From Colius striatus (taxonomy: Eukaryota; Chordata; Aves; Coliiformes; Coliidae): a DNA stretch of 64,000 bases. Where the stretch lies: contig NC_084790.1 in NCBI RefSeq assembly GCF_028858725.1, positions 84,090,506 to 84,154,505 on the forward strand. The letters are read 5' to 3'. The position numbers and the translations under genes are program-made. Positions 62,329 through 64,000 of the stretch are shown here, piece by piece (the stretch's first letter is position 1; each line of letters begins with the position of its first letter). Under the pieces are notes generated by a model. That model saw only the letters and a program-made list of their open reading frames with translations, did no database searches and was not told the DNA's origin.

Positions 62329-64000
62329 AAAATAGAAGTATTCCTCATATAGAACTAGCACTTTAAACTCCAAACCCTTGATCAAAGATATTGTAATCTA
62401 AGTAAGACAAGACAAGGCACTGGACAACAGCCCAAGTGCTTCAGACTATGAACATAGACAAGGGAACTCTGTTCATTTAACTATGGAAGCACAGATGAAG
62501 CAGCAAACCTCAGCCCCCTGTGTACACAGCCTACTACACAGTTCAGCAGCCAGAAAAAACTCCAGTAATATCTGGCATCTTTTCTGCAGCAGGATTCTGA
62601 CAATTTAACTGTACCAGGTGAAAAATTTGGCTTGGCATAACTGACAGAGCTACACTGGTAACTTTTTAAACAATACACCAGCCCTTTTACTATCCCAATA
62701 ACATTCTCAACGTACAAAACCATCATATTAAGACATCTGACGTCTTGAGATGCTTAATTTTTTAAAAAGCATCATAATTCAAGCAACAAAGTATCTTCAC
62801 TGTACTTCGACTTCATTTCCTGCCAGTACTTAGCACAGATACCTGAAAGTATTTAACTCAACCTGCACAACCTGCACAATCGACATTCAGACACTCCTGC
62901 CAAGTCTCTAGTAAAAATCAAAGAGGAAATACATTTTTCTATCAAGTGCTATGATGCTTGAGCCAAATAAAATCAGCTCAGAAAATATAATCTCCTCATT
63001 ATTCAGACCGAGAAAGCTTGCAGAAGTACAGAGGAGTATGTTTCTACAATAAGGTCTCCAGTCTGAAGCAAGGATGGTCACTGTAGGAGGAAGTACACAA
63101 GTTGCTCATGCACTAGCTAAGAGGAAAGTATTATAGACAATGACAAAACACAATCAGTAGAGGAGATCAGAAATATGATACACAAGAAGGAAGATGAAAG
63201 AAACTCTAAAACAACTGCACACCATGATCAACACCACGATAAGTTATCTGTTGCCATGAGTGGGAGTTTAACTTTCTCTTCTACTCTGGCTGAAAAAAAA
63301 AAAAACTCACAAATTCATCATGTTTGTTCCCATCACATCTATCTCCTATTTTTCACCCTTTGTGGCATTGCAGAACAAAGACCCCAAGTTATATACTTCC
63401 CTTTAGAAGTATAATGCTAAAGAGTGTTTTCAAAAACCCGAATGTTAGAGAACAGTGTTTTCAATAAAATCTGGCAATGCCCCAAGGTACTCAATGCAGA
63501 AAACTATGTTGAGTAACACGGTTAAAATTATCCTCACAAGTTTGGTGCTTTTCTTCATAGTGAAATGATCAATATATTAATGTGCTCTGTTTATCCCTAA
63601 ACCTATTGGAAATGTGTTTCTTGTCTGAATTGTTTTCCAGGGCTGTGAATGCCCTGGAGTATTCAGAGGAGTTTTACTTCTCTTACACTGTTATGGACCT
63701 AACTGCTAGCAGGAAAGATGCTGGTATCCTAGATCCTAGGGGATGCAATGCCTTGAGGAAATTTATATCAAACAATTATTGCATAATCTCAGGGTGTAAT
63801 AAAACCTCCTACATCAAATACAGGCATTGACTTTGTGTTATGCTTTTGTGTTACAGGAAAAAGTGTCCATGTCAACAGCAGCTACAGGTTCCAGTATGAA
63901 CCCGTAGGATCCCCTTGCTGTGCATGTGGAGGAAGTTAAAGATTTCTGAGGGCATAGCGTGAAAACCAGGGCGAGGTTTCACATTGTCATAATAGTGGTG

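Larger units (their letters stand above)
57484..64000. other. CR1-free non-coding block, possible 3' UTR or intron
   Basis: About 6.5 kb without any CR1 and without a recognisable coding exon. If the poly(A) signal at 57478 is real, at least the left part would be 3' UTR of a minus-strand gene whose coding exons lie to the right. Inside are a small tandem duplication at 59511-59548, a C-rich tract at 62309-62328 and an A-run near 63293-63304. The open frames (for example 61463-61783 minus) show no known domain. Confidence 0.35.

Noticed and set aside
63582..63830. Plus-strand frame after an acceptor-like TTGTTTTCCAG at ~63630
   Set aside because: The acceptor is plausible, but there is no matching donor and the peptide is not recognised; insufficient support.
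1..64000. CRISPR arrays, bacterial operons, tRNA or rRNA genes, LTR retroviruses
   Set aside because: No regularly spaced repeats, no recognisable RNA genes and no paired LTRs or retroviral motifs were visible; the window is avian-type DNA.

Overview
This window looks like bird genomic DNA. The main evidence is at least 19 copies of the CR1 non-LTR retrotransposon (LINE). Their 3' ends carry the bird-type signature: a 'TTGGACTAGATGATCTC' motif, then 'CCTTCCAACCCCTACCATTCTGTGATTCTATGA', ending in short ATTCTATGA-like repeats. Together they cover roughly 9.3 kb, about 15% of the window. No bacterial features (operons, ribosome binding sites, CRISPR, rRNA or tRNA genes) were seen. Species and chromosome cannot be told from the sequence alone. 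The CR1 load and the close similarity of several copies suggest a lineage with fairly recent CR1 activity.

Layout. 1-9.9 kb: mostly unique non-coding DNA with one short CR1 tail (3.9 kb), a MIR-like SINE relic (1.2 kb) and a stretch near 1.4-1.9 kb resembling a conserved regulatory element. 9.9-18.8 kb: five CR1 pieces in both orientations and a G20 homopolymer (15.5 kb). 18.8-22.5 kb: no gene, with a long purine-only tract at 20.5 kb. 22.5-25.3 kb: four CR1 pieces, two of them tail to tail. 25.3-28.7 kb: an older CR1 fragment, then the only convincing protein-coding candidate, a minus-strand exon at 27,881-28,328 encoding an extremely acidic then lysine-rich segment. A weaker candidate exon lies just upstream of it (28,552-28,643). 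28.7-36.2 kb: non-coding. 36.2-37.6 kb: a 1.4-kb CR1 with a decayed reverse transcriptase. 37.6-47.8 kb: non-coding with four more CR1 pieces. 51.0 kb: a 50-bp near-perfect palindrome built partly of CR1-end sequence. 51.8-53.5 kb: the longest CR1 (1.7 kb, minus strand), with much of its reverse transcriptase still readable in pieces. 56.4-57.3 kb: two CR1 pieces. 57.4-64 kb: unique sequence. Its left edge has a minus-strand AATAAA with downstream U/GU-rich sequence, so it may be the 3' UTR end of a minus-strand gene extending to higher coordinates.

Function. The window is best read as intronic or intergenic DNA around one or two minus-strand genes, with non-coding sequence dominated by CR1 copies of several subfamilies and ages. 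There is no evidence of a multi-gene system. The item most worth following up is the unidentified Glu/Lys-rich exon. Almost all other open reading frames are short, overlap on both strands, lack splice context and recognisable domains, and are best treated as chance.
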